Origin: Bacteroidota bacterium
GTDB lineage: Bacteria; Bacteroidota; Bacteroidia; Chitinophagales; Chitinophagaceae
Assembly: GCA_028877005.1 (NCBI GenBank)
Contig: JAGWPI010000077.1
Coordinates: forward strand, 1-30,780
Reading direction: 5' to 3'
DNA length: 30,780 bases
Shown here: positions 17,701-27,134 of the stretch, piece after piece
Layout: each line of letters opens with the position of its first letter
How positions within the stretch are numbered: position 1 is the first letter of the stretch
Notes under the pieces: model-generated
Databases searched by the model: none
What the model was told of the DNA's origin: nothing
Seen by the model: only the letters and a program-made list of their open reading frames with translations
Program-made: the position numbers and the translations under genes

Positions 17701-19062
17701 ATGAAAAAAATAATTTATAAAACCTTATTACTGCTGCTGGTTGTTTATGGAACAGCTTGTAATAAGATGTTGAATACACAACCAACGCAGAGTATTGACC
17801 AAACAGCCGCATTAAATACCAGCAGCGACGTTTTGGTTGCTTTAACCGGTGCTTATGCCGATATGGGTGTAGAGAATGCTTATGGCGGTTTAACCTTTGT
17901 AGCCCCAGATTTATTAGGCAATTTTGCAGAACTAAATTGGTCCGGTACTTATCAGGGGATGACTCAAATTTTTAATAAAACCATTCCTATCGACAATAAC
18001 TTTACTACCCAAAATTGGTTAACGAGTTATAGGGCTATTAATGACGTAAACAATGTACTAAGTGCATTAAATGTTGTAAGTGCCGATAAAAAAGCGTCGG
18101 TTGAGGGTCAAGCTAAGTTTATTCGCGGTACTGTATATTTTGACTTAGTGCGTTTATTTGCTAAAGCATGGAATGATGGAGATCCAACAGTGAATGATGG
18201 TGTGCCATTGGTGTTAACACCCACCGAAGGTATTTCAGATGCGAATAAAGTAAGCAGAAATAAAGTTGCTGAGGTGTATGCTCAAGTAATAAGCGACTTA
18301 ACCACAGCAGAATCATTATTGCCTGCTACCAATGGTTTTTATGCTAATAAAGCAGCTGCAAGTGCTATGTTGGCAAGGGTGTATTTACAAAAAGGAGATT
18401 ATACCAATGCCGCTGCTACTGCTAATAGGGCTATTTCTACAGCAACAGCTAATGGTTTTGCATTAACCACTACCTATGCTGCTGCTTTCCCGGCTCCTTA
18501 CCCACCTGCTGCTGTGGCCAATACTAGTGAAGATTTATTTGCTATGCAAGTTACTACAACTTCCGGTTATAATACTTTCAATGAATACTACTCACCCTTA
18601 AGCAGAGGCGATATTCAAATTAATCAGGCTCACTTAAATCTATATGAACCTGGAGATGCTCGTTTAGGATTATTTTATAATTCTGGTGGTTCTATTTATA
18701 CAGCTAAATTCGACAATCTATATGGTAATGTGCATATTATACGTTTGGCTGAAATGTACTTAACCAGAGCCGAGGCCAACTTTAGAATGGGAACCCAGGT
18801 GGGCGATGCACCGGTAAATGATATTAATAAAATTAGGCAACGTGTTAACCTTTTGCCTTATACAACTGCCACCTTAACTTTAGATGCAATTCTTAAAGAA
18901 AGAAAATTAGAATTGGCTTTTGAAGGATTTACTTTGCATGATATTAAAAGAACACAAGGAACTGTAGGAAACTTAAATTATAATTCTCCAAAGTTGGTAT
19001 TTCCAATACCTAAAAGAGAAATTATTGTAAACCCCAATTTAACACAAAATGCAGGGTACTAA
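17701..19062 (+). CDS. SusD/RagB family nutrient-binding lipoprotein
   Basis: 453 residues of classic RagB/SusD type. The lipoprotein signal ends at Cys20 (VVYGTAC then NKML). NTQPTQSID, then FIRGTVYFDLVRLFAKAW, the TPR-like VAEVYAQVISDLTTAESLLP and AASAMLARVYLQKGDYTNAA, and the C-terminal IIRLAEMYLTRAEANFR, RKLELAFEGFTLHDIKRTQG and FPIPKREIIVNPNLTQN are all SusD hallmarks. It pairs with the susC at 14551 as lid and binding protein at the cell surface. The operon ends here with a strong hairpin at 19093-19124. Confidence 0.95.
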   Translation: MKKIIYKTLLLLLVVYGTACNKMLNTQPTQSIDQTAALNTSSDVLVALTGAYADMGVENAYGGLTFVAPDLLGNFAELNWSGTYQGMTQIFNKTIPIDNNFTTQNWLTSYRAINDVNNVLSALNVVSADKKASVEGQAKFIRGTVYFDLVRLFAKAWNDGDPTVNDGVPLVLTPTEGISDANKVSRNKVAEVYAQVISDLTTAESLLPATNGFYANKAAASAMLARVYLQKGDYTNAAATANRAISTATANGFALTTTYAAAFPAPYPPAAVANTSEDLFAMQVTTTSGYNTFNEYYSPLSRGDIQINQAHLNLYEPGDARLGLFYNSGGSIYTAKFDNLYGNVHIIRLAEMYLTRAEANFRMGTQVGDAPVNDINKIRQRVNLLPYTTATLTLDAILKERKLELAFEGFTLHDIKRTQGTVGNLNYNSPKLVFPIPKREIIVNPNLTQNAGY

Positions 19063-19092
19063 CGGATATGTATTGACTGTGACTGTATAATA

Positions 19093-19124
19093 AAATAAGC
19101 CGCCTAATATAAGGCGGCTTATTT
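19093..19124. terminator. Bidirectional terminator between the second susD and the small secreted-protein gene
   Basis: The 12-bp perfect stem AAATAAGCCGCC/GGCGGCTTATTT has an 8-base loop, with short A/T runs on either side. It sits between convergent 3' ends (19062 plus, 19155 minus). Confidence 0.88.
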
Positions 19125-19154
19125 ATTTCATAGGGTGCGTTTGATGGTGTAAGT

Positions 19155-19475
19155 TTAATCGCGATCCCATCCACCACGACCATGTCCTCTGCCGTGTCCT
19201 CTGCCACGATCATCATTATATCTTCTGTCTCTATCATAATAGCGATCTCTATCATACATATTATAATAACCATATCTTGGACGAACAGGAACAACTACTA
19301 CGGGCCTTGGGGCACATACTGCGTAAGGATCATCATAAACTACAACAGGTCGTGGAGCAGGATAATAAACAGGTGCACCAATTCCAAGATTTACATTTAC
19401 TCTTACTTGTGCTTGTGTATGTTCAGTAATGCCTAGTGCTACAATTAATCCGGCGGCGATGATAAGTTTTTTCAT
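19155..19475 (-). CDS. Small secreted Arg/Tyr/Gly/His-rich protein of unknown function
   Basis: 106 residues. The N-terminal signal peptide MKKLIIAAGLIVALGI continues to a likely cleavage near TQAQ. The mature part has VNVNLGIGAPVYYPAPRPVV, then two PRPVVV repeats, and a charged tail with YDRDRYYDRDRRY followed by GRGHGRGHGRGG. Similar small PVYY/RPVVV plus RD/YR-rich secreted proteins are common in Bacteroidota but I know of no assigned function. It has one cysteine in the mature part. It is monocistronic, preceded by about 250 bases of AT-rich DNA with no exact -7 box, and ends at the shared terminator. A periplasmic or envelope location is inferred from the signal alone. Confidence 0.75.
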   Translation of the reverse strand: MKKLIIAAGLIVALGITEHTQAQVRVNVNLGIGAPVYYPAPRPVVVYDDPYAVCAPRPVVVVPVRPRYGYYNMYDRDRYYDRDRRYNDDRGRGHGRGHGRGGWDRD

Positions 19476-19725
19476 AACAAAGGGTTTTAATGTTTAAAAA
19501 TTTCGAATTGGATACATATTGCTTAATTAATCCAAATCCTTTCTATAAACTTTAAAACCAAATACGTGCCAAAAATTAGCAAGCACTATTTTCAATTTTT
19601 AAATACAAAAACATTAATAAATTGTAAATGCTTAAAACACAGTGCTGTTAAAGGTTTTACATTATTTGTTTTGTTAGTAACTGAAAAACTGTTTGCTTAT
19701 TCAGGCATAGCTATTAACAAAATTT

Positions 19726-20361
19726 TTATAAAATAGACTGTACAGGCACATCAGGTTTGGCATATTTATACCGTTGAAGTATATTTCCGGTGTAATAGGC
19801 ATCAGATCCTAAACATGCAATAGATCCAGCTTTATCAATAGCAATCATGCCATCTGCTTCCGGTAAAATATCCTTTAAAAAAATATCAGTTACTTCTCCA
19901 ATAACTAAAAATGTTTGATTGTGTGTAATTGGAATGATCTCTACCAATTGTAAAGCATATTGTATATTACTTTCTGCTACAAAAGGAGCTTTAATTCCAT
20001 CTACCCACCGCATAGAAAGGCCTGTTGCTTCAAACTCATTAATGTTGACATTATATTTAGCGCTGGTTTGGTGTGCCTGAGCTACAAATGAAGATTGGAT
20101 ATGGTTAATGGTGTACACTTTTGTAGACTGTATATTATCCAACGTATGTGGTGCCGATGCAATTGGCCTATTAATGTAGCCAATTAATGCGGGGTTAGAA
20201 CCTAAATGAACAATACTACTGAAAATTGCCAGATTGGGCTTGCCTTCCGAATTAATGGTTCCAATTAAAGACGCCGGTTTAAAACCGGTAATACTTTGTA
20301 TGAAGTTGGCACGATAAAATCTTTCCCAACTTGCTATTGTGTGTTGATTATAATGTTGCAT
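19726..20361 (-). CDS. Flavin reductase-like (FMN-binding split-barrel) family protein
   Basis: 211 residues, no signal peptide, probably cytoplasmic. The N-terminal half matches the flavin reductase-like fold: GFKPASLIGTINSEGKPNLA, then IFSSIVHLGSNPALIGYIN, RPIASAPHTLDNIQSTKVYT and ALQLVEIIPITHNQTFLVIG. Members bind FMN; some reduce free flavins with NAD(P)H and others are oxidoreductases of unknown substrate. The next gene upstream on the same strand (the FG-GAP-like protein) ends 32 bases before this start, so the two may be co-transcribed. The fold is likely; the reaction is not assignable. Confidence 0.82.
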   Translation of the reverse strand: MQHYNQHTIASWERFYRANFIQSITGFKPASLIGTINSEGKPNLAIFSSIVHLGSNPALIGYINRPIASAPHTLDNIQSTKVYTINHIQSSFVAQAHQTSAKYNVNINEFEATGLSMRWVDGIKAPFVAESNIQYALQLVEIIPITHNQTFLVIGEVTDIFLKDILPEADGMIAIDKAGSIACLGSDAYYTGNILQRYKYAKPDVPVQSIL

Positions 20362-20393
20362 TTGTTTTTAACAATCACTAATAAAAAATGTTG

Positions 20394-20978
20394 TTAATTT
20401 GGATTAACTGAGGCCACTTCGTAAGTATGCATGGGTTTAAAACTTAATCGATCGCCTTCTCCTTTCTGCAACTGATATTGAATAAATCTTTTCTTTCCTG
20501 TGTAAGTAGCCGATGAATCGGTTGAGGTAAAGAGTGGGAAGCTACGCATTAATAAACCTTCCATAAGTTGAAAATGATCATTTCCTTTATAGCCATCTCT
20601 AAGTTTTGGGTCGTTCAATATATCGGGGAAACTGGCCACAGAAACGGATTTGTTTTCGGAAGAAACTAAGGCAATGACATTCCCGTACATTGCATTTGGT
20701 CCATTATATATATTCATCATTAAATCAGGAAATCCATCGTTATTAAAATCATCAATGGCAGCTTGTTTAATAACACCCTTAACATAAAATTCGGGATCAC
20801 GAGCATTTGTAAAACCAATTAGTTTAATGCTGGCTAAATTATTGTCAGGGTTTTTATTGTTACATCTTACTCTATAACCCACTTTACCAATTAAAACAGT
20901 TGTATCAAATTTGGGGGTTTGAGCCCAATTAATTAGTGGAAAAAAAATTATCATCCAAACAAAAAAAAGTTGCTTCAT
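20394..20978 (-). CDS. Secreted protein with a single FG-GAP/VCBS-like motif, function unknown
   Basis: 194 residues from the start chosen at 20978, which gives a clean signal peptide (MKQLFFVWMIIFFPLINWAQ). An ATG ten codons upstream (21008) is also in frame but would bury the signal, and it lies only a few bases past a TATTTTTG box (21016-21023). The mature protein contains AAIDDFNNDGFPDLMMNIYN, which resembles one calcium-binding FG-GAP/VCBS repeat (DxNxDGxxD); those normally occur in tandem as beta-propellers, but here there is one. No enzyme motif is visible. It lies between icmF and the flavin-reductase-like gene on the same strand. The protein is likely exported; its role is unknown. 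Confidence 0.72.
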   Translation of the reverse strand: MKQLFFVWMIIFFPLINWAQTPKFDTTVLIGKVGYRVRCNNKNPDNNLASIKLIGFTNARDPEFYVKGVIKQAAIDDFNNDGFPDLMMNIYNGPNAMYGNVIALVSSENKSVSVASFPDILNDPKLRDGYKGNDHFQLMEGLLMRSFPLFTSTDSSATYTGKKRFIQYQLQKGEGDRLSFKPMHTYEVASVNPN

Positions 20979-21015
20979 GCCGACTGATTTATTGTGATAG
21001 TTTGCCATTTATGTG

Positions 21016-21023
21016 CAAAAATA
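21016..21023 (-). promoter_or_regulatory. Candidate -7 box (TATTTTTG) for the FG-GAP-like gene
   Basis: The minus strand reads TATTTTTG, an exact TAnnTTTG match, 37 bases before the start chosen at 20978 and 7 bases before the alternative start at 21008. No clear -33 element is seen. Confidence 0.45.
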
Positions 21024-21078
21024 AAACTTAGTAAAGATGAATGTTTTAATTGGGGATGCTGATTAAAATTAGTACAAA

Positions 21079-24000
21079 TTACATATTTCTCCTGTACTGT
21101 CCACCTGCCTGGTATAATGCCCGGGTAATTTGTCCTAAGCTACAGTATGGTGCTACCTCCATAATGGCAGCAAAGAGATTTTCGTTTTGATGAGCCACTT
21201 TTTGTAAATACAATAATTTTTCTTTTGCTATACCTTCATTTCTTTGATGAAATGCCTTTAGGTTTTGGATTTGTTGTTCTTTTTCCTCTGTAGTTGAGCG
21301 AATTACTTCACTTGGAATAACTGTTGGGCTGCCTTTTTTATTTAAAAAGGTATTAACGCCAATAATGGGCAAATCGCCATTATGTTTTAGGGTTTCATAA
21401 TGTAAACTTTCTTCTTGAATTTTGTTGCGTTGATACATTCTTTCCATAGCACCCAACACACCACCTCTTTCGTTTATGCGTTCAAATTCTGACAATACAG
21501 CTTCTTCTACAATATCTGTTAAAGTTTCAATGGCAAAACTGCCTTGTATAAAATTTTCAATTTGTGCAGTACCTAATTCGCGGTTTATGATTAATTGAAT
21601 GGCCATTGCTCTGCGAACACTTTCTTCTGTAGGTGTAGTAATGGCTTCATCATATGCATTGGTATGCAGCGAATTACAATTATCATAAATGGCATATAAT
21701 GCTTGTAAAGTAGTTCTTATATCATTAAAATCAATTTCTTGTGCATGCAAACTTCTGCCTGAAGTTTGGATATGGTATTTTAATTTTTGCGAACGTTCAT
21801 TGGCATTGTATTTATGTTTCATTGCTTTTGCCCAAATTCTACGAGCCACCCTACCAATTACACTATATTCAGGATCCATGCCATTGCTAAAAAAGAAAGA
21901 GAGGTTTGGGGCAAAATCGTCAATTTGCATGCCTCTGCTTAAATAATATTCTACATATGTAAATCCGTTGGCTAATGTAAAAGCTAATTGAGTAATAGGG
22001 TTTGCACCTGCTTCTGCAATATGATAGCCACTAATACTTACACTATAAAAATTTCGTACTTTATTTTCAATAAAATATTCCTGTACATCACCCATTAATT
22101 TTAAGGCAAATTCAGTAGAGAATATACAAGTATTTTGAGCTTGGTCTTCTTTTAATATATCTGCTTGTACTGTACCTCTTACCTGTGCTAATGCGTTGGC
22201 TTTAATAGTGTTATAAATATCTAACGGTAATACCTCGCTACCTTGTAATCCTAATAATCGTAATCCCAAGCCGTTATGCCCTTCCGGTAAACGTTCAGGT
22301 GCCATTGGATTATAATAAATGGGTCGTTGTAATTTGTTGTATTTTTTTTCTGCAAAAGCTTCTATCTCAGGCCACAATCCGTGTTGTTCAATATATTTTT
22401 CACATTGTTGGTCAATGGCGGCACACATAAAAAATGCCAAAATAATGGGAGCCGGCCCATTAATCGTCATGCTAACGGATGTCTTAGGATCACATAAATC
22501 AAAGCCGCTATATAGTTTTTTTGCATCATCTAAAGTTGCAATACTTACACCACTATTGCCAATTTTGCCATAAATATCGGGCCTTGTGTCATGGTCTTCA
22601 CCATATAAAGTAACACTATCAAATGCGGTTGATAATCGAATGGCCGGTTGCCCCAATGATACATAATGAAATCTTTTATTGGTTCTTTCCGGGCCACCTT
22701 CACCAGCAAACATGCGTGTGGGGTCTTCGCCGGTTCGCTTCAATTCAAATACACCCGCCGTATATGGAAACCTTCCCGGTAAATTTTCTTGTAATTGCCA
22801 AAGTAAAATATCTCCCCAATCTTTATATTTTGGTAAAATTATTTTAGGAATACTGGTTCCGCTTAGTGAGGTAACGGTAAGGGGTTGTTGTATTTCTCTC
22901 CCTCTTACTTCATAGCTTAAATATGTTGAGGAGTATTGTTTTTTTATTGATGGCCATGTTTCAATTAATTGTTGGCAATTGGGGTCTATTTGCTTTTGTA
23001 ATTGTTTAATGGCATTTTGCAAATCAACATTTTCTTTCAGCCATTTATTGTCTAATACTCCTTGTAGTTGGTATAGTTTGGATGCTAAACTAGCTTGTTG
23101 TTGTGCCCATGCATCGTATTCTCTAATTCTCTCAACAATTTCAGATAAGTAGCGTACTTTTTTGGGAGGAATAATAGAGGGTTTTTTGCTGTGTATGTGC
23201 AATGTTTGTAGGGGTAAATTTTCTTTAATCCATGAAACATTAAGTTTTTCAGCTGTTTTTTGCATGAGTAAGTAAAATAAGCTATTCATGCCGGGGTCAT
23301 TAAACTGAGCAGCAATGGTTCCAATAATTGGAAGTTCTGTGGGCTGGGCTTGGAAAAGTTGATGATTACGTTTGTATTGTTTTTGAACATCATGCAATGC
23401 ATCTAAAGCACCGGCTTTGTCAAATTTGTTAATACAAATTAAGTCGGCATAATCTAACATATTAATTTTTTCTAATTGTGATGCTGCTCCATATTCTGGT
23501 GTCATAACATACAAACTAATATCACTGCAATGTAGAATAGAAGCATCACTTTGTCCCACACCTGCACTTTCAATAATAATCAAATCAAAGCCGGCGGCCT
23601 TGCAAATTTTAATAGCATCATTGGCATGGGCGCTAATGGCTGCATTATCCTCTCTTGTAGCTAAGCTGCGCATATAAGTTTTTGGGCCACTAATTGCATT
23701 CATTCTAATTCTGTCGCCCAATAATGCACCGCCTGTTTTCTTTTTAGATGGATCAATACTAATTACTGCAATGGTATTTTGAGGGTATTGATACAGATAT
23801 CGCCTCACTATTTCGTCTGTAACTGAACTTTTTCCTGCACCACCGGTACCTGTAATACCAATTACAGGAATGATATTGGGTGCTGAGTGGGTATTTTGTA
23901 AATAATGTATAATAGGTGTGTAATCTTCTTTGTTTTCTGCAAGGGTAATTGCTCTTGCAATAGCTACAATATTTTTTTGTTCATCTAATGCAAATTTTGC

Positions 24001-24480
24001 TTCTTTTTTGTTTTCAGTAGTTAATGCTAATTTGGGTGGTACAACGGTACTACATTTATGTAAAACATCTTCAATCATACCCTCTAATCCCATCAATCGG
24101 CCATCGTCCGGTGAGTAAATTCTGCTAATACCATATTGATGCAATATTTCTATTTCTTCGGGTAAAATAGTACCCCCACCGCCGCCAAAAATCTTAATAT
24201 GACCAGAGCCATTTGCATCTAACAAATCTTTCATGTATTTAAAAAACTCTACATGCCCCCCCTGATAAGAAGTTATGGCAATGCCTTGCACATCCTCCTC
24301 AATTGCAGCTTCCACAATTTCTTGTACACTTCTGTTATGCCCTAAATGTATAATTTCGGCACCTTTACTTTGTAATATTCGGCGCATTACATTAATTGCA
24401 GCATCATGGCCATCAAACAAACTGGCAGCAGTAATTAATCTAATTTTTGAATAATTCATTGGTTCCATATTCCTTTCCAT
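21079..24480 (-). CDS. icmF: Fused acyl-CoA mutase (IcmF type): B12 domain, G-protein chaperone and mutase in one chain
   Basis: 1133 residues, the expected size for IcmF. Domains in order: a cobalamin-binding domain (about 10-145) with FDGHDAAIN supplying the B12-ligand His25; a MeaB-like GTPase (about 170-430) with Walker [10 protein letters not shown] near 210-220; and an acyl-CoA mutase domain (about 560-1133) with [20 protein letters not shown], then [11 protein letters not shown] and [11 protein letters not shown]. By eye, Phe578 and Gln782 fall where methylmalonyl-CoA mutase has Tyr and Arg, favouring isobutyryl-CoA/n-butyryl-CoA isomerisation. That alignment is mine and is not computed. 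The GTPase loads and guards the B12 cofactor. It has its own promoter box and is divergent from galM. Three in-frame ATGs lie near the start (codons 1, 5, 8); the first is used. Confidence 0.92.
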   Translation of the reverse strand: MERNMEPMNYSKIRLITAASLFDGHDAAINVMRRILQSKGAEIIHLGHNRSVQEIVEAAIEEDVQGIAITSYQGGHVEFFKYMKDLLDANGSGHIKIFGGGGGTILPEEIEILHQYGISRIYSPDDGRLMGLEGMIEDVLHKCSTVVPPKLALTTENKKEAKFALDEQKNIVAIARAITLAENKEDYTPIIHYLQNTHSAPNIIPVIGITGTGGAGKSSVTDEIVRRYLYQYPQNTIAVISIDPSKKKTGGALLGDRIRMNAISGPKTYMRSLATREDNAAISAHANDAIKICKAAGFDLIIIESAGVGQSDASILHCSDISLYVMTPEYGAASQLEKINMLDYADLICINKFDKAGALDALHDVQKQYKRNHQLFQAQPTELPIIGTIAAQFNDPGMNSLFYLLMQKTAEKLNVSWIKENLPLQTLHIHSKKPSIIPPKKVRYLSEIVERIREYDAWAQQQASLASKLYQLQGVLDNKWLKENVDLQNAIKQLQKQIDPNCQQLIETWPSIKKQYSSTYLSYEVRGREIQQPLTVTSLSGTSIPKIILPKYKDWGDILLWQLQENLPGRFPYTAGVFELKRTGEDPTRMFAGEGGPERTNKRFHYVSLGQPAIRLSTAFDSVTLYGEDHDTRPDIYGKIGNSGVSIATLDDAKKLYSGFDLCDPKTSVSMTINGPAPIILAFFMCAAIDQQCEKYIEQHGLWPEIEAFAEKKYNKLQRPIYYNPMAPERLPEGHNGLGLRLLGLQGSEVLPLDIYNTIKANALAQVRGTVQADILKEDQAQNTCIFSTEFALKLMGDVQEYFIENKVRNFYSVSISGYHIAEAGANPITQLAFTLANGFTYVEYYLSRGMQIDDFAPNLSFFFSNGMDPEYSVIGRVARRIWAKAMKHKYNANERSQKLKYHIQTSGRSLHAQEIDFNDIRTTLQALYAIYDNCNSLHTNAYDEAITTPTEESVRRAMAIQLIINRELGTAQIENFIQGSFAIETLTDIVEEAVLSEFERINERGGVLGAMERMYQRNKIQEESLHYETLKHNGDLPIIGVNTFLNKKGSPTVIPSEVIRSTTEEKEQQIQNLKAFHQRNEGIAKEKLLYLQKVAHQNENLFAAIMEVAPYCSLGQITRALYQAGGQYRRNM

Positions 24481-24490
24481 ATAATAAATA

Positions 24491-24498
24491 CAAAATTA
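24491..24498 (-). promoter_or_regulatory. Candidate -7 box (TAATTTTG) for icmF
   Basis: The minus strand reads TAATTTTG, an exact TAnnTTTG match. Its end is 10 bases before the ATG at 24480, which predicts a very short leader if the first ATG is used. No clear -33 element was found. Confidence 0.5.
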
Positions 24499-24573
24499 AG
24501 GTAATGATGTTAACGGTTGTTAGTTTTTGAAAATACCCCAATTTAATTTTACATTGTGCCATAAAATTTTGTT

Positions 24574-25518
24574 ATGCAATTCAGTAGTTCAATTGTACAA
24601 AAAAGCCCGTTTGAAGTTATACAGTTAAAAGATGAGCGTAGTGGAACAATGGTAGAAATATACAGTATGGGGGCACTTATGAATGCGTTTTATGTAAAAG
24701 TAAATGAACAGTATTTAAATATTATAGATGGTTTTACATCGCCACAAAGTGCCCTAAATGAAATTACATATGGTTTTAAAAGTGCTAAATTAGCTCCATT
24801 TGTGTGTCGTTTAGCAAATGGAAAGTTTAACTTAAATGGTCAGCAATACACCATTGGTAAATTTTATTTGGGCAATCATGCCATACATGGGTTAGTTTAT
24901 GATGCTGTATTTGAAGTTTTAAATGTACATGCCGATGAACATGCTTGCTCTGTTGGTTTACGTTATCAATATAATGGCGATGATAAAGGTTATCCTTTTC
25001 CATTTGAATTATTAATTAATTGGCGATTAGAAGGAAATCAACATCTTGCTGTAACTACAACAGTCATTCATCATGGCCCGGCATCAATTCCTTATAGCGA
25101 TGGCTGGCATCCTTATTTTACACTAGGCGGTAATATAGATAATTGTAAGCTACAGTTTAATAGCAGTCAGCAGGTTGAATTTGATGAAAGATTATTGCCA
25201 ACCGGTATTACAATTGATGATCATCGTTTTGAACAAGGCACTTCATTAAAAGGAGTTTCTCTAGACAATTGTTTTTTACTCAACTCAAAAACACCGGCAA
25301 TGTGTGTACTTAGTAATCAGTATATGGCCTTACAAATTCAACCAGATAAATCATATCCATATCTCCAAATTTATACCCCCCCGCATAGAAATAGTATTGC
25401 AATTGAAAACTTAAGCAGTGCACCCGATGCTTTCAACAATGATATGGGTTTGTTATGGTTGCAACCTCATCAACACTATTTATTTACTACTTCTTACACT
25501 GTAAAAATAGAGGGATAA
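24574..25518 (+). CDS. Aldose 1-epimerase family protein (GalM-like)
   Basis: 314 residues, no signal peptide. The aldose epimerase fold is supported by NHAIHGLVYD (His105), SDGWHPYF (His179, the usual catalytic acid) and SIAIENLSSAPDAFNND, where Glu278 is the likely catalytic base. The family interconverts alpha and beta anomers of free sugars, usually galactose or glucose. Its stop codon overlaps the ATG of galK (TAATG at 25516-25520), so the two are translated from one message and probably act in sequence: GalM presents alpha-galactose to GalK. No galT or galE is in the window. A weak promoter (TTTG at 24526-24529, 20 bases, then TACATTGT) precedes it. Confidence 0.88.
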   Translation: MQFSSSIVQKSPFEVIQLKDERSGTMVEIYSMGALMNAFYVKVNEQYLNIIDGFTSPQSALNEITYGFKSAKLAPFVCRLANGKFNLNGQQYTIGKFYLGNHAIHGLVYDAVFEVLNVHADEHACSVGLRYQYNGDDKGYPFPFELLINWRLEGNQHLAVTTTVIHHGPASIPYSDGWHPYFTLGGNIDNCKLQFNSSQQVEFDERLLPTGITIDDHRFEQGTSLKGVSLDNCFLLNSKTPAMCVLSNQYMALQIQPDKSYPYLQIYTPPHRNSIAIENLSSAPDAFNNDMGLLWLQPHQHYLFTTSYTVKIEG

Positions 25519-26687
25519 TGGAAACAAATTTTGTCAGAATTTTTGAAATTTTTAAACAGCATTTTCCAGAAAATCCTTCTATGTTTTTTTCGCCGGGGCG
25601 ATTAAATTTTATTGGTGAGCACATAGATTATAATGATGGTTTTGTTTTACCGGCTGCCATTAATAAAGGTATTTGGTTTGCCATTCAAAAAAACAATCAC
25701 AATACCATACATTGTATTGCTGCTGATTTGAATGAAGTGCTATTGATACAAGTAAATGAAATTAAAAAGCAACAAGGGTGGCACAATTATATATTAGGCG
25801 TTTTGCATGTGTTGGCAGAAAAGCATATTGAAATAAAAGGCTTTAACTGTGTATTTGGCGGTAATTTACCACAAGGTGCCGGGCTCTCCTCTTCCGCTGC
25901 TATTGAAGCAGGATTATTGTTTGCATTAAATGAAGTATTTCAATTAAAATTAGACTTGTTGCAATTGGCTTTACTTGCTCAATCGGCCGAGCATTCTTTT
26001 CCGGGAGTGCAGTGCGGAATAATGGACATGTTTGCCAACTTGTTTGGGAAAACTAACAATGCTATATGGTTGGATTGTGTTTCTCTTCAACATCGAACAG
26101 TGCCTTTATATTTAGATGCATATACCATTGCCATTATTAATTCAAAAGTGCATCATAATCTTGCTTCCAGTGAATACAATAAAAGACGATTGGAATGTAA
26201 TGAGGGATTACAGTTACTCACTTCATTAGATAAAAAATTTAACTCTTTTCGCTATATCATGCCTAGTGATGTAATTACCCACCAGTTTATTTTACCGGCT
26301 ACTATTTATAAAAGATGTTTGTTTGTAACAGAAGAAATAAAACGTGTAAAAAAAGCAGTAGAATTATTAGATCATAAAAATGTGGAAGCATTTGGCAAAT
26401 TACTATTTGAAACCCACGAGGGATTAAAAAATTTATATGAAGTTAGTTGTCCGGAAATTGATTTTTTGGTGAATGAAGCAAAAAATTATCCGCAAGTGGT
26501 AGGGGCTCGCTTAATGGGGGGCGGATTTGGTGGTTCAGTTATTTGCATTGTACAAAAAAATGTAGCCAGCACCATTATTAATGCAATTATTTCTAAATAT
26601 CAACAACAATTTAATATAAATGCCGAAGCTTATTTTGTGCAACCGGTAAATGGTACACATGAAATACTTTCAACATCTATTTCGTAG
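25518..26687 (+). CDS. galK: Galactokinase
   Basis: 389 residues from the ATG that overlaps the galM stop; an upstream in-frame ATG inside galM is rejected because this start gives the normal N-terminus. All three GHMP-kinase motifs are present: the galactokinase signature PGRLNFIGEHIDYNDGFVLP, the ATP-binding PQGAGLSSSAA, and the C-terminal GARLMGGGFGGSVICIV. The catalytic Asp lies in QCGIMDMFA. It phosphorylates galactose at C1 in the Leloir pathway. It forms a two-gene unit with the epimerase. Its 3' end overlaps ridA on the other strand by 11 bases, with no terminator between them. Confidence 0.94.
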   Translation: METNFVRIFEIFKQHFPENPSMFFSPGRLNFIGEHIDYNDGFVLPAAINKGIWFAIQKNNHNTIHCIAADLNEVLLIQVNEIKKQQGWHNYILGVLHVLAEKHIEIKGFNCVFGGNLPQGAGLSSSAAIEAGLLFALNEVFQLKLDLLQLALLAQSAEHSFPGVQCGIMDMFANLFGKTNNAIWLDCVSLQHRTVPLYLDAYTIAIINSKVHHNLASSEYNKRRLECNEGLQLLTSLDKKFNSFRYIMPSDVITHQFILPATIYKRCLFVTEEIKRVKKAVELLDHKNVEAFGKLLFETHEGLKNLYEVSCPEIDFLVNEAKNYPQVVGARLMGGGFGGSVICIVQKNVASTIINAIISKYQQQFNINAEAYFVQPVNGTHEILSTSIS

Positions 26688-27057
26688 CAATTACACTAAT
26701 TTCTACATGTACATTTTTAGGAAGACCTTTTACTGCAATGGTTTCTCTTGCCGGAAAATTTTCGGAAAAATAAATACCATATACCTCATTTACAGTGGCA
26801 AATAAATTCATATCGCTTAAAAAAATGGTAGTTTTTACAACATCATTAAATGTAATACCGGCTGCGTCTAAAATGGCTTTAATATTTTGCATTACTTGGT
26901 GTGTTTCTGCAACAATATCTTCAATAACTAACTGCCCACTTTCAGGATGTATTGCAATTTGCCCACTTACATAAACAGTATTATCAACTATTATAGCCTG
27001 ATTATATGGACCTATTGGTGCGGGCGCTTTGTCTGTTTTAACAACTTGTTTCATCAT
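26677..27057 (-). CDS. ridA: RidA family enamine/imine deaminase
   Basis: 126 residues, the normal RidA (YjgF/YER057c/UK114) length. IGPYNQAIIVDNTVYVSGQI, the MQNIKAILDAAG segment, VVKTTIFLSDM and the C-terminal PARETIAVKGLPKNVHVEIS are the family hallmarks; the Arg of PARE is the substrate-binding arginine. RidA hydrolyses reactive 2-aminoacrylate and related imines made by PLP enzymes, protecting those enzymes. It is monocistronic, divergent from the gene at 27135 and convergent with galK. The start has two adjacent Met codons. Confidence 0.94.
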   Translation of the reverse strand: MMKQVVKTDKAPAPIGPYNQAIIVDNTVYVSGQIAIHPESGQLVIEDIVAETHQVMQNIKAILDAAGITFNDVVKTTIFLSDMNLFATVNEVYGIYFSENFPARETIAVKGLPKNVHVEISVIATK

Positions 27058-27108
27058 AAATCAATGGTTTAATTTAGCAAATAACGTAATTTTTAATTCC
27101 AACCAGCC

Positions 27109-27116
27109 TATTTTTG
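27109..27116 (+). promoter_or_regulatory. -7 box (TATTTTTG) for the dehydrogenase-like gene at 27135
   Basis: An exact TAnnTTTG match whose end is 18 bases before the ATG at 27135. It decides the start: the in-frame TTG at 27114 overlaps the box and cannot be the first codon. No clear -33 element was found. Confidence 0.55.
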
Positions 27117-27134
27117 TACAATAAATATTTAATA

